This document shows, piece by piece, positions 1 to 8,663 of a DNA stretch of 13,779 nucleotides (positions are counted from its first letter, which is position 1; each line of letters opens with the position of its first letter). The stretch spans positions 1 to 13,779 of the forward strand of contig JADIZG010000051.1 of the NCBI GenBank assembly GCA_016704895.1, given 5' to 3'. The translations under genes were made by a program, and so were the position numbers. A model generated the notes under the pieces. It searched no databases, was not told the origin of the DNA, and saw only the letters and a program-made list of their open reading frames with translations. Origin of the DNA: Betaproteobacteria bacterium. Lineage in GTDB: Bacteria; Pseudomonadota; Gammaproteobacteria; Burkholderiales; Casimicrobiaceae.

Positions 1-1079
1 CAGCGGAATCACGTTCGGCAACCGGGCCGCGTCTTCGAGGTAGCGCCCGAACCGCCCGTCCTCCCACCAGACCGGATACATGCTCACGCGGTCGTCGACG
101 ATCTCGCGCAGCAGCACCGTGGGCCCTTGGCGATCGGCCGTGCGAGGCCCGTGGTGGATCACGCCGAAGTCGGTCGTGCGGCAGACGGGCGTCTCCGCCC
201 ACGGCGTGTAGAAGCCACGCGAACGGAATGCCGTCGGGCGCGACCCGAGCGGCGGCTCGGCCGAGGCGCGACGAGGTCGATCTCGACACGATAGCCACGC
301 CATTCGAGCGGGCCGTGCCGGTGGCCCAGCAGCGCGTCGATCGGCGCGGTCGTGACGACCAGATCCGCCCGGAACGTGCCCGCGTCGGTGAGGACGCTCG
401 CGCCGCGAACGTCCGCGTCGATGCGCTCGACCGTCACGCCATACCGGACGTCGATGCCGTCGAGCATCCGGTCGAACAGCGGATTGAATCCTCCCGCCGG
501 GTAGTAGTGCGAAGCCTCGCTCGGCAGTCGGTAGGCGCCCGTCGCGGCGATGCGCTCGAGCCTGCGGAGCTTGCCCCACGCCGCCGGCATCTCCTCGAGG
601 CGGCGTCCCCAGAACTTGCGGTTGAAGCCTTCGAACGCGAGCTCGGTCAGCGTCGGCCCGACCGACGACTCGAGGTAGTCGCGCAGGTCGCGCTCACCCG
701 GCGGCTCGCCGCGTTCGCGGATCGCCGCGAGCTCGCGCTCGACCGTCGCGCCGCAGGGGAGCCGCTTCAGGCTCTCGAGGTCGACCGGGAACGGGACGAC
801 GGGATAGTCCGGACGCAGCCGCGTGCCCTGGTAGATGTCGCGCTCCTGCAGGTCGAGGTAGCGTCGCAGGAACGGCAGGAGGTCCGGCGTGCCGCGGAAC
901 ACGCTGACGACGCGCGGGCCGTACTCGTATGGCACGCCTTCGGCCGTGTGCAGCGTGCGGAGCATGCCTCCGGGCACCTTCGCGCGCTCGAGCACCGACA
1001 CGTCGGCGGACAGCGACTCGCGCAGCAGCAGCGCGGCGCAGCAGCCGGCGAAGCCGGCGCCGATCACGAGAACTTTCAT
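1..1079 (-). CDS. UDP-galactopyranose mutase-like FAD flavoenzyme (3' end outside window, one frame break)
   Basis: The protein starts MKVLVIGAGFAG, a Rossmann FAD-binding GxGxxG (Gly7, Gly9, Gly12), followed by a GGMLRT motif near residue 37, YPVVPFPVD near 92, FNRKFWG near 152 and YYPAGGFNPLF near 192. This motif order is that of UDP-galactopyranose mutases, which interconvert UDP-galactopyranose and UDP-galactofuranose in the cytoplasm for cell-surface glycans. The start at 1079 is chosen because the FAD motif begins within seven residues; an upstream in-frame Met would add 14 Arg-rich residues. One base seems missing between about 255 and 275. In the shifted frame the protein continues with SRGFYTPWAETPVCRTTDF and ends in the window at YLEDAARLPNVIPL, as expected for the family's C-terminal part. 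The usual TRxxE-type segment is altered (CRTTD), so this may be a divergent relative with another substrate. The family is likely; the exact reaction is less sure. Confidence 0.75.
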
Positions 1080-1197
1080 CGGCGCGACTCTACGCGAGGC
1101 ACGGGACCGGCGTAAACGCACCGCCTTCCCGCGCTAACCGCATCGCGCCGGTTTATCATCGCTTCCTTCGCCAGTCCGAAACGATCCCGTCATTCCC

Positions 1198-4100
1198 ATG
1201 AGCAGCGAGCACCCGGAGGGTGCCGCTTCCCCCGACGAGCCCGCCGCACCGGTCCCCGGCGCAGGCGGGCGGGCGGCGCTCTACGTCCCGAGGATGCTGC
1301 AGCAGCATCTGGTCGCCGATCCGGGCGCGCAAAGCTGGATCGCTGAAGGCACTGCGGCATTCGCGGACATCTCGGGCTTCACGAAGCTCTCGAGCAGCTC
1401 GCATCGAAAGGCCGCGAGGGAGCCGAGCAGATCGCCGAGGTGATCGGCAAGGAGCTTCGAGGCGATCCTGTCGGTCGCCTACGACGCCGGCGGCAGCCTG
1501 CTCAAGTTCGGCGGCGACGCGCTGCTCCTGTGGTTCGAAGGCGACGGCCACCTCGCGCGCGCCTGCCAGGCGACGATCGAGATGCGCGCGAAGCTCGGGA
1601 TCGTGGGCCGTATCTCGTTGCCCGGCGCCGAAGTCGTGCTCCAGATGTCGCAGGGCGTGCACTCGGGGCCGTTCCACTTCTTCGCCGTCGGCACCTCGCA
1701 CGTCGAGTTCCTGCCGACCGGACCCGGGTGGACGCGGCTCGTCGCGATGGAGACCGAGGCGACGGCCGGCGAGATCCTGCTGTCGCCGGAAGCCGCGCGT
1801 GCGTTGCCCGCCGGCTGCCGTGGCGACGCGAAGGGTCCGGGGGTGCTGCTTGCGGCCATGCCCGGCGAGCCGGTCGCCGTCGCACGCACGTCGCGGCCCG
1901 CGATCGACGCGGGTGCACTCGCGCGCTGCCTGCCGGCGGCGATCCGCGCCCACGTCGTCACGGGCGGCGGCAGCTCCGAGCACCGGCCGGTCACCGTCGC
2001 GTTCCTCCGCTACGAGGGCACTGACGAAATGCTGGCGTCGCGGGGTCCACAGGCCACCGCCGACGCGCTCCACCAACTCGTCACCGCCGTCGAGGCCGCG
2101 GTCGAGGCGCAGGACGTCGCGCTGCTCGCCACCGACCTCGATGCGAACGGCGGCAAGCTGATCCTCACCGCCGGCGCGCCGAAGGTCACCGGCGACGACG
2201 AGGAGCGGATGCTCCTCGCGGTGCGCCGGATCCTCGACGCCGACCTGCCGCTGATGGTGCGCATCGGCGTGAATCGCGGCGCGGTGTTCGCGGGCGACAT
2301 CGGACCGTCGTACCGCCGCACCTACACGGTGATGGGCGACGTCGTCAATCTCGCGGCGCGGCTGATGGCGAAGGCAGAGCCGGACACGGTCCTCGCGACC
2401 GCCGACGTGATCGACCGCTCGAACACGGTGTTCGAGACCGAGGAGCGCGGACCGTTCGTCGTCAAGGGCAAGGCCGAGCCGGTCAAGGCGTGGTCGGTCG
2501 GGAACGCGAAGGGGTCGCGCGCACGCGCGATCGCACAGACGCGCCTGCCACTCACCGGACGCAACGCCGAGCTGGGTGTCGTGCGCAAGGCGCTCGGCGG
2601 CGTGCGGTCGGGTGCAGGGCAGATGGTCGAGGTGGTCGGCGATGCCGGGATCGGGAAGACGCGCCTCCTCGAGGCGATGCGCGATGCCGCGATGGGCTAC
2701 CGCAAGCTGCGCGCGGCCTGCGAGGCGTACACGTCGTCGACGCCGTACGCGGTCTGGCGCCAGCTGCTGCGCGAGCCCGTCGGAGCCGACCGCGACGACG
2801 AGCCGACGATCGTCGAGGGGCGGCTGCGCGACGAGGTCGCCGCGAAGGCCGGACCTCGATCCGTGGCTGGCGCTGCTCGGCGCCGTGCTCGACCTCGGCA
2901 TCGCGCCGTCGCCCGAGGTCGAGATGCTGGCCGCGGAGAACCGCCGTGCGAAGTTGCACGAGACCGTGTCCCGCTTCCTCGCTGCCGCGCTCCCGGGTCC
3001 GGCGCTGCTGGAGATCGACGAGGCGCACCACATGGACGAGGCGTCCATCGATCTGCTCGCCCACCTCGTCGGCCAGTTGCCCGAACGCAGGTGGCTGTTC
3101 GGCGTGGCGCGTCGGCTCGGCAGTGCCGGTTTCGCGGCGCCGGACGCGCCCGGCGTGGCGCGCATCGAGCTGAAGCCCCTCGCCCAGCCCGATGCGCTGC
3201 GCCTGGCCGAACTCGCGACGAAGGAGCATCCGCTGCCCCTGCACGTGATCGAGGCCGTCGCGCAGCGGTCGGGCGGCAATCCGCAGTTCCTGCGCGACCT
3301 GCTGCGCTCGGTGTCCGACTCGGGGGCACCGCCGCGCTTCGGATTCCGCCGAGGCCGCGGCGCTCTCGCGCATCGACGCGCTCTCCCCGGAGGACCGCGC
3401 GCTGGTCCGCCGCGCGTCGGTCTTCGGCCTCACGTTCCATCCGCGCATGCTCGCGTGGTTCGACGACCCCGAGGACGGCCCGCCGCCCGGCGACGAGGCG
3501 TGGGCGCGCATCGCGACCTGTTCGACGACGACGGCAACGGCTACCTGCGCTTCCGCCAGTCGCTGCTGCGCGACACCGCGTACGAGGGCCTGCCGTTCAA
3601 GCAGCGCCGCAGGCTGCACGCGACGGTCGCCGCGCGCGTCGCCGAGGAGACCGACGATCCCGACGAGGTCGCGGGCATCCTGTCGCTGCATCACTTCGTC
3701 GCGGGCGAGCACGGGCCCGCGCGGCACTACGCGACGATCGCCGCGAAGCGCGCCGAGGACGTCTATGCGTACGTCGACGCGGCGGGGTACTACGCACGCG
3801 CGCTGGAGGCCGCGCGCAGCGCGCCAGACGTCGAACCCGCGGCGATCGCGCCGCTTCAGGAAGCGATCGCCGACGCGTGGCACCGCGCGGGCGAATACCG
3901 CAAGGCGTCGGACGCGAACGCGGAAGCGCGGAAGCTGGTGGCGGGCAACCGGCTCGCCGAAGCCCGGCTCCTGCTCAAGCAGTCGTGGATCGAGGAGAAG
4001 CTCGGCAAGTACCCTGAGGCATTGCGATGGGCGGAACGCGCCCGCGAGGCGCTCGATGGCCAGCAGGGGCTCGAGGCCGACCGCCTGATGGCCAGCACGA

Positions 4101-5069
4101 ACGCGTGGTACGCGACCGTGCTCCAGGCGCAGGGCCGCACCGCCGAGGCGGTCGAGTGGGCCGAGCGGGCGGCGCGCGAGGCGGAGGACGTCGACGACCC
4201 GGAGCAGATGGGGGCCGCGTATTTCGTGCTGGGTTGGGCCCAGGGCGCGCAGGGCAAGGAAGGCGCCGAGGCGCTGATGCTCAAGTCGCTCGAGGCGTTC
4301 CGCCGTTCCGGCAACCGCGTGCGCCAGGCGAACGCGCTCTCGAACGTCGGCGGCGTCTGCTACTGGGAAGGACGGTGGGAAGACGCGATGGCCTACTACG
4401 AGCGCGGCCGCGACGAATCGATGAAGGTCGGCAACCTCGTCAACGCGGCGACGTCGAGCATGAACATCGCCGAGATCCTCACCGACCGCGGCGAGCACGC
4501 GGAAGCCGAGGCGATGCTGCAGAAGAGCGCTGCCGGTGTGGAAATCCTCCGAGTACCGCTACTTCCAGGGCGCGTGCCACTGGATGCTGGGCCGCGTGTC
4601 GCTGCGGGCCGGCAGGATCGACGAGGCGCTCGCACGGTTCGACGAGGCGCGCAGGATCCTGACCGAAGTCGGTGCCGAGGACGAGGTGCAGGACGTGGAC
4701 GCGCGCGTCGCCGAGTGCCGGCTGCTCAAGGGCGACGCCGACGGCGCGCTCGCGCTTGCCGACGAGATCCTCGGCCGGACCGGGTCGGAGGCCGCGATCG
4801 ACCGGCTGAAGCCGCAGCTCCACCGCGTGCGCGGCTACGCGATGCTGCTGCAGTCCGACCCGTTCGGCGCGCGCGATGCGTTCGACCTGAGCCTCGCTGT
4901 CGCCCGCGAGCGCGGCGAGCGCTACGAGATCGCGCTCACGCTGAACGCGCTCGTCGAACTCGACCGGCTCGAAGGCGTCGAGGCCCCGCAGGAGATGGTG
5001 GACGAGAGCCGGTCGATCCTCGCGGCCTTCAAGGTGCGCGCGCTGCCGCCGGTGCCGGCAATCGGGTGA
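1198..5069 (+). CDS. Double class III adenylyl cyclase - STAND NTPase - TPR protein (soluble adenylyl cyclase-like), six frame breaks
   Basis: Repaired, the protein is about 1289 residues. Cyclase domain 1 (about 50-210) has AFADISGFT with Asp57 and LLKFGGD with Lys103 and Asp107. Cyclase domain 2 (about 270-420) has YTVMGDVVNLAARL with Thr377, Asn384 and Arg388. A P-loop NTPase follows: Walker A GDAGIGKT at 481-488 and Walker B LLEIDEAHHMDE near 607. From about 850 to the end is helical TPR-like sequence (for example KYPEALRWAERAREAL). It should make cAMP from ATP; the NTPase and TPRs presumably sense or bind partners. No signal peptide or membrane segment is seen, so it is cytoplasmic. Single-base breaks lie near 1393 (loss), 1450 (gain), 2849 (gain), 3345 (gain), 3514 (loss) and 4535 (gain). 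The plain frame hits TGA at 1441. No clear Shine-Dalgarno precedes the ATG. It is divergent from the mutase-like gene. Confidence 0.85.
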
Positions 5070-5114
5070 CACTGCGCGCGCCCGCGCGGAGGCGAATCTC
5101 TCCCGGGCGCACGC

Positions 5115-5147
5115 AAAAAACGGAAGGCGGCCCGAAGGCCGCCTTCC
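5115..5147 (-). terminator. Intrinsic terminator with UUCG loop, for the minus-strand exported-protein gene
   Basis: Positions 5122-5132 and 5137-5147 form a perfect 11-bp G+C-rich stem around a 4-nt loop. Read on the minus strand the loop is TTCG, a very stable tetraloop, and the stem is followed after one base by six T residues (5120-5115). This is a textbook rho-independent terminator for transcripts coming from the gene that stops at 5200. On the plus strand the same hairpin lies 52 bp after the cyclase stop but has no T-tract, so it would end that transcript only weakly. Confidence 0.85.
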
Positions 5148-5199
5148 CTGTTGCCGGATTCGCCGGTGCTACCGGCGGAGCGCCGGATCCCGGCGGCGG

Positions 5200-6951
5200 T
5201 CAGTTCCCCCGGCCGAAGACCGGGTCCTGCCCCATGAGCGCGATCGACGTCGGCTTCAGGCAGCCGGCCTTCGGGCGGTACCGCACCGTCGGGCGGGGAT
5301 CCCAGCACTCGGCGGCCGGCCACCACATCCCACCGCTCGAGGCGAGACAGCGCCGGTTCTCCTGCCGGGATCGACGAGTGCAGCACCAGCGTGCTCAGGC
5401 ATGCCACCGCGGGCTTCCAGCCGCCTGCGGTATTGATGGCGCCGGATACGGTGTAGGGCGCCGCCGTGCAGGGGCGTGACCGTGCAGATCAGCGTCTGTT
5501 TCGTCGGCAGGCCCGTCAGCGCAGCGCCCCACTCGGGCCGCAACGTCGCGATCACCGCGACCACCGGCCGGAGCAGCAGACCCGAAACCGGGTCCACCTG
5601 CGACGCGTCCCACGTCAGGCTGTAGAAGCCTCCCGCCACGACGTTGCCCAGCGGGTCGGTCATCGTTTCCCGAATAGGCCGTCGGGAGGTTGTTGAACAC
5701 CGCGTAGTTGGCCTTCGCCGAGTCGGAACAGACGCCCTTGTCCGGATCGTACCCGCGGACACCCGCGAGGAAGCCCGTCTCGCCAGGCGCGTCCGCTCCG
5801 CCTTCCGACGCGTCGAACGAACCCGCACCAGTCGCCGGCAGGTCGAGAGGCATTGAAGACCGTCGACGAGCATCCGAGTATGCCGTCGAACACCGTCAGC
5901 GAGAGCGGCGCCGTGTCGAAGGTCTTGCCGTCGATCGTCGCCGTGCCCTTCAGCGTGCACGTCGTGGTCGTGGCGCTGACGTTCAGCGAGACGGTGATCG
6001 ACGCCAAGCCGGCGTCGGCATTCACGCTGGGCGTGCCGACGATCGTGCATCCCGCACCCGTGGAGACCAGCGTGACGGATCCTGTGAAACCGCCGATCGT
6101 TCCGCCTTCGCCGTCGGTCGCCTTCAGCGCAATGGTGAACGGCTCACCCGGCACGATGCTCGTCGGCGCGCTCGTGACGGCAAGCCCGCAGGCACCTGTC
6201 AGGCCGGTGCTCGCTCACCCGAATGCGGAACCGGCACGTCCGACGTCCACGACCCGGCCGTCTTGGCGGTGTCGCACGACGCGGTCGCCGAGATCGCGAG
6301 ATCGGCGTATGCACCCGCTGCGATCGACGTCGGATAGGTGTTGGTCGGCGTCGTGATCGCGCCTCCGACGGGCGGCGTGAGCGTCACCGACGAGATCGTG
6401 GCTGACGAACTGGCCGCGCTGGTCACCCTGGCGGTCAGCGGCTTCGTCGTGCCGCGCGGCATGGTCGAGGGCGTCGTCCCACCGTCAGCGGATTCCCGTT
6501 CTGCTGCATGAACGCGGTGCTTGGCTGCGACGGCGCTCCGGTGAACGCACGCCCCTGCCATTCGATCTGACCGTTGGTGCACCCGGTTGCGCTCAGCGTC
6601 ACCGTCAGCGTCACCGTGAAGGTCTGCCCCTTCTTCACGGGCGAGAGTCCGGGTCAGGTAAAGTACCCATCGCCCGTCACCAGCGGCGAGCCGGGGCCGC
6701 CAGCGAAGCAGTGGCGCTGTTGATCGTCAGCGTCGCACCGCCCGACGCGATCCCTTGATCCCGATCGAATTGAACGTCGAGTTGCCGTTCTCGATGTTCT
6801 TGAACGTGACGTTGATCGTCGTCGTCGCGACGGGCACCGACGTCGGCGCGCCGAGCGTGAAGTACTTGACGTTCTGGGCTGTCGCCGGAGCGGCCAGCGC
6901 GACGAACGCGACCGTCGTGAACAAACCGAGAAGCTTGCGCATGAAATTCAT
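5200..6951 (-). CDS. Exported beta-rich protein of unknown family, about 583 residues, with many frame breaks
   Basis: A Sec signal peptide (MNFMRKLLGLFTTVAFVALA, cleavage likely after APATA) precedes QNVKYFTLGAPTSV. The rest is rich in Thr, Ser, Val and Gly with alternating strands, like stacked Ig-like or other beta-sandwich modules, for example SITVSLNVSATTTTC and QTFTVTLTVTLSATGC. The C-terminal part contains several Cys and Trp residues, ends in MGQDPVFGRGN, and stops at 5202-5200. I do not recognise the family. One-base losses are needed near 6751, 6698, 6480 and 6215, and one-base gains near 5860, 5668, 5450 and 5360. A TGA in frame at 6656-6654 can be explained by one extra T plus one missing G. 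Net length change is zero. Every repair gives sensible sequence, so a sequencing cause is favoured over decay. It is probably periplasmic or surface-located; no anchor or sorting motif is evident. Confidence 0.6.
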
Positions 6952-6958
6952 TTTCGTA

Positions 6959-6964
6959 TCCCCC
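6959..6964 (-). promoter_or_regulatory. Shine-Dalgarno that fixes the start of the exported protein
   Basis: On the minus strand GGGGGA lies 7 nt before the ATG at 6951. The second possible start, ATG at 6942 (MRKLLG), would be 16 nt away, so the longer form beginning MNFMRKLL is preferred. Both give the same mature protein. Confidence 0.55.
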
Positions 6965-7050
6965 GTCGGATCGGATGAGGAGTCATCGGTCCGTGCCATC
7001 GCATCCTGCTCGCGCCGCGGTCGCGGCGTTGGCGAAGAAGTCGGATGGAA

Positions 7051-7070
7051 GTGCGCGATTATTCGCGCAC
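7051..7070. repeat. Perfect interrupted palindrome upstream of the exported-protein gene
   Basis: The 8-bp arms GTGCGCGA (7051-7058) and TCGCGCAC (7063-7070) flank TTAT. The site lies 100 bp upstream of the exported-protein start. It could be an operator for a dimeric regulator, or a short hairpin in the 5' leader RNA. The A/T centre with G+C arms is compatible with protein binding to DNA, but no second copy was seen in the window. Confidence 0.45.
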
Positions 7071-7337
7071 GCAGGGGCAATGGCAACAATTTTCAGGATC
7101 AGGTTGTCCAGTACATAGCCTTGAGGTGAATCAAGAAAAAGCAAAACCGTCCCGACCCGGGTCTGAGGCGCCTGTCGACGACTCGGCCTGCCGAAATCGG
7201 TGGGTGCCCGGGACCTCGGCAACAGCCGCGGACGACCGCCGGATGGCGAGAAATGCGAATTCTTCTCCCCGCCGCCCTCCGGGATGCCGGACGATGCCTG
7301 CCGTCAGTTGATTCCCCGGCGGCCGGTGTGGCCCCGG

Positions 7338-8417
7338 TCAGGTCCCCCCTCGTTTCCGCCCGCCCTTCGCCGGGCGTCCCGCCCGCGACGCGCGCCACTC
7401 CGCCGGCCCCGTCCCCGACCAGCGCCTGAACGCCCGCGTGAACGAGCTCGCATCGGTGTAGCCGAGGATGGCCGCGATCTGGTTCGCAGGCTGGTTCGTG
7501 CGCTCGAGGAGCTGGCAGGCGACCTCGCGCCGGGCCTCCTCCCGCAACTCGAAGAAGCTCGTGCCGAGCGCGCTCAGCCGGCGATTGAGCGTGCGCCCGT
7601 GCATGCCCGCGAGCCGAGCCGCCGCGTCCAGCGTGCAATCGGGCGTCAGCACCAGCGCCCGCAACCCCCTGCGCACCTGCGCGACCAGGCCCTCGCCGGC
7701 CCGCAACTCGAGCTCGCCGATCCGCTCCTCCATGAGCCGATGCAGCAGCGGGTCGGCGCCGGGCAGCGGATGGTCGAGCCAGCGCGACGCAAACACGATC
7801 GACGTGACCTCGGCGTCGAACCGCAGCCGCGGGCCGAAGAACTCGCGGTAGGGCGCGACGTCTTCCGGACCGCGGAACGCGAAGTGCGTCTCCTCCGGCT
7901 TCCAGTCGGCGCCGCACAGGCCGCGCATGATGTTGAGACCGATCGTGATCGCGCCGGCCAGGATCTGCTCGCTGCAGGGGACGCCGTGCTGCAGGATCGT
8001 GTAGCCCAGGCTCGCGTAGGGCCCGCCGGTCTCCACGCTCACCAGCGCCCCGCGGTCGTGCAGGTGCAGGTAGTGCACCAGCTCGTCGAGCGCGGTGCGC
8101 ACGTCCGGCGCGCTCTGCATCAGGAAACCGACCGCGCCCAGCGCCGAGACGCCCGCGCGCCGGCCGACGAGCAACCCGAAGTGGCTGCATCCGCTGCGCT
8201 CGACGCACCGGCAGAAGATCCGGCCCATCGTCGCGAACGGGAGGACGTTCTCGGGATCGGCGAAGAAGTCGGGGCGGATCCCGAACTCGGCCAGGAGCGG
8301 CGCGGGATCCACGCCGAAGCTCTCGAGCACCGCGGGCGTCGCCATCAGGGGACCGACGCGGATCAGTCCCTCGGAGACGAATCCCCGCGGGGCGGGAGGA
8401 AAACGGGTCGGGGCCAT
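7338..8417 (-). CDS. AraC-family transcriptional regulator with arabinose-binding-like sensor domain
   Basis: This intact 359-residue protein has the layout of AraC regulators with an Arabinose_bd-type (PF12625) N-terminal domain. Residues about 14-200 contain SEGLIRVGPLMATPAVLESF, FADPENVLPFATMGRI and a CSHFGLLVGRR segment. The C-terminal AraC helix-turn-helix pair spans about 250-345, with LDAAARLAGMHGRTLNRRLSA for the first helix-turn-helix and IAAILGYTDASSFTRAFRRW for the second. The C-terminus is a basic tail (RPAKGGRKRGG). The start at 8417 is chosen because family members begin a little before the SEGLIRVGPL segment; no clear Shine-Dalgarno is seen, and ATG 8345 is the next option. The gene diverges from the sulfatase operon, making that operon and itself its likely targets. 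The inducing molecule cannot be read from the sequence. It sits upstream of the exported-protein gene on the same strand, 386 bp apart. Confidence 0.9.
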   Translation of the reverse strand: MAPTRFPPAPRGFVSEGLIRVGPLMATPAVLESFGVDPAPLLAEFGIRPDFFADPENVLPFATMGRIFCRCVERSGCSHFGLLVGRRAGVSALGAVGFLMQSAPDVRTALDELVHYLHLHDRGALVSVETGGPYASLGYTILQHGVPCSEQILAGAITIGLNIMRGLCGADWKPEETHFAFRGPEDVAPYREFFGPRLRFDAEVTSIVFASRWLDHPLPGADPLLHRLMEERIGELELRAGEGLVAQVRRGLRALVLTPDCTLDAAARLAGMHGRTLNRRLSALGTSFFELREEARREVACQLLERTNQPANQIAAILGYTDASSFTRAFRRWSGTGPAEWRASRAGRPAKGGRKRGGT

Positions 8418-8462
8418 CGCGCGCGGTCGTCGGTTGGGCCGCATCCCAGGTGGGTGTCGCGT

Positions 8463-8491
8463 ATTGTCAATTCGGTGTCGAGATTGGTCAA
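8463..8491 (-). promoter_or_regulatory. Candidate sigma70-type promoter of the AraC gene, overlapping two direct repeats
   Basis: On the minus strand TTGACC (8491-8486) and GACAAT (8468-8463) are separated by exactly 17 bp, a 5/6 and 4/6 match to the -35 and -10 consensus, giving a leader of roughly 40 nt. On the plus strand the same bases make two similar words, ATTGTCAA at 8463 and ATTGGTCAA at 8483, 20 bp apart, with a partial third (ATTGTCC) at 8507. Such spacing fits the two half-sites bound by AraC proteins, so autoregulation is possible. Confidence 0.4.
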
Positions 8492-8650
8492 GCGCCGGGA
8501 GCGCGGATTGTCCAGAATCCCGACTCGGCGGAAACTCGTCGGCAAGCTCGCGGCCCATGAACGAAGCCGGCGTTGCTGGCGTCCCGTGCGGCGCCACTCC
8601 CCCACCAGCGCACCTCGGTCCCCAGGCAGTCGGGACCCCCACCGATCGAC

Positions 8651-8655
8651 AGGAG
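8651..8655 (+). promoter_or_regulatory. Shine-Dalgarno that supports a GTG start for the outer-membrane protein
   Basis: AGGAG lies 8 nt before GTG at 8664. The GTG is directly followed by Lys-Lys and a hydrophobic signal-peptide core, so it is preferred although in-frame sequence continues upstream. Confidence 0.7.
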
Positions 8656-8663
8656 TCGACAAC

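Larger units (their letters stand above)
6952..7337. other. Gene-free leader/intergenic region between AraC gene and exported-protein gene
   Basis: No convincing gene lies in this 386-bp stretch. Short open frames here have atypical composition and no start signals. The part from about 7051 to 7150 is noticeably richer in A+T than its surroundings and contains an interrupted palindrome (7051-7070), so the promoter of the exported-protein gene is probably here. I could not pick out a persuasive -35/-10 pair. No strong terminator is visible after the AraC stop at 7338. Confidence 0.5.

Noticed and set aside
1154..1159. TATCAT as a -10 element for the cyclase gene
   Set aside because: It matches 5 of 6 consensus bases, but no -35 like sequence is found at 16-18 bp upstream, so chance is not excluded.
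1381..1460. Programmed frameshifting in the cyclase gene
   Set aside because: The two breaks are compensating one-base changes without a slippery heptamer or obvious downstream structure, and similar breaks occur in other genes of the window.
2554..4498. Long open frames on the opposite strand of the cyclase gene and similar ones elsewhere
   Set aside because: In 70% G+C DNA, antisense frames of real genes often stay open. These are Arg/Ala-rich and show no motifs, while the plus-strand frames show clear domain motifs.
6654..6656. In-frame TGA as a true stop or selenocysteine codon in the exported-protein gene
   Set aside because: The flanking sequence becomes sensible (YFTDPGLSPVKKG) if one T is extra and one G is missing. 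No selenocysteine element is evident and the protein continues well beyond.
7120..7150. TTGATT/TATGTA as promoter of the exported-protein gene on the minus strand
   Set aside because: The two hexamers are only 11 bp apart and other pairings match the consensus poorly.
6983..7222. A minus-strand open frame of 79 codons in the leader region
   Set aside because: Its composition is unlike the neighbouring genes, no Shine-Dalgarno precedes it, it covers the palindrome and the A+T-rich patch, and nothing in it resembles a known protein.
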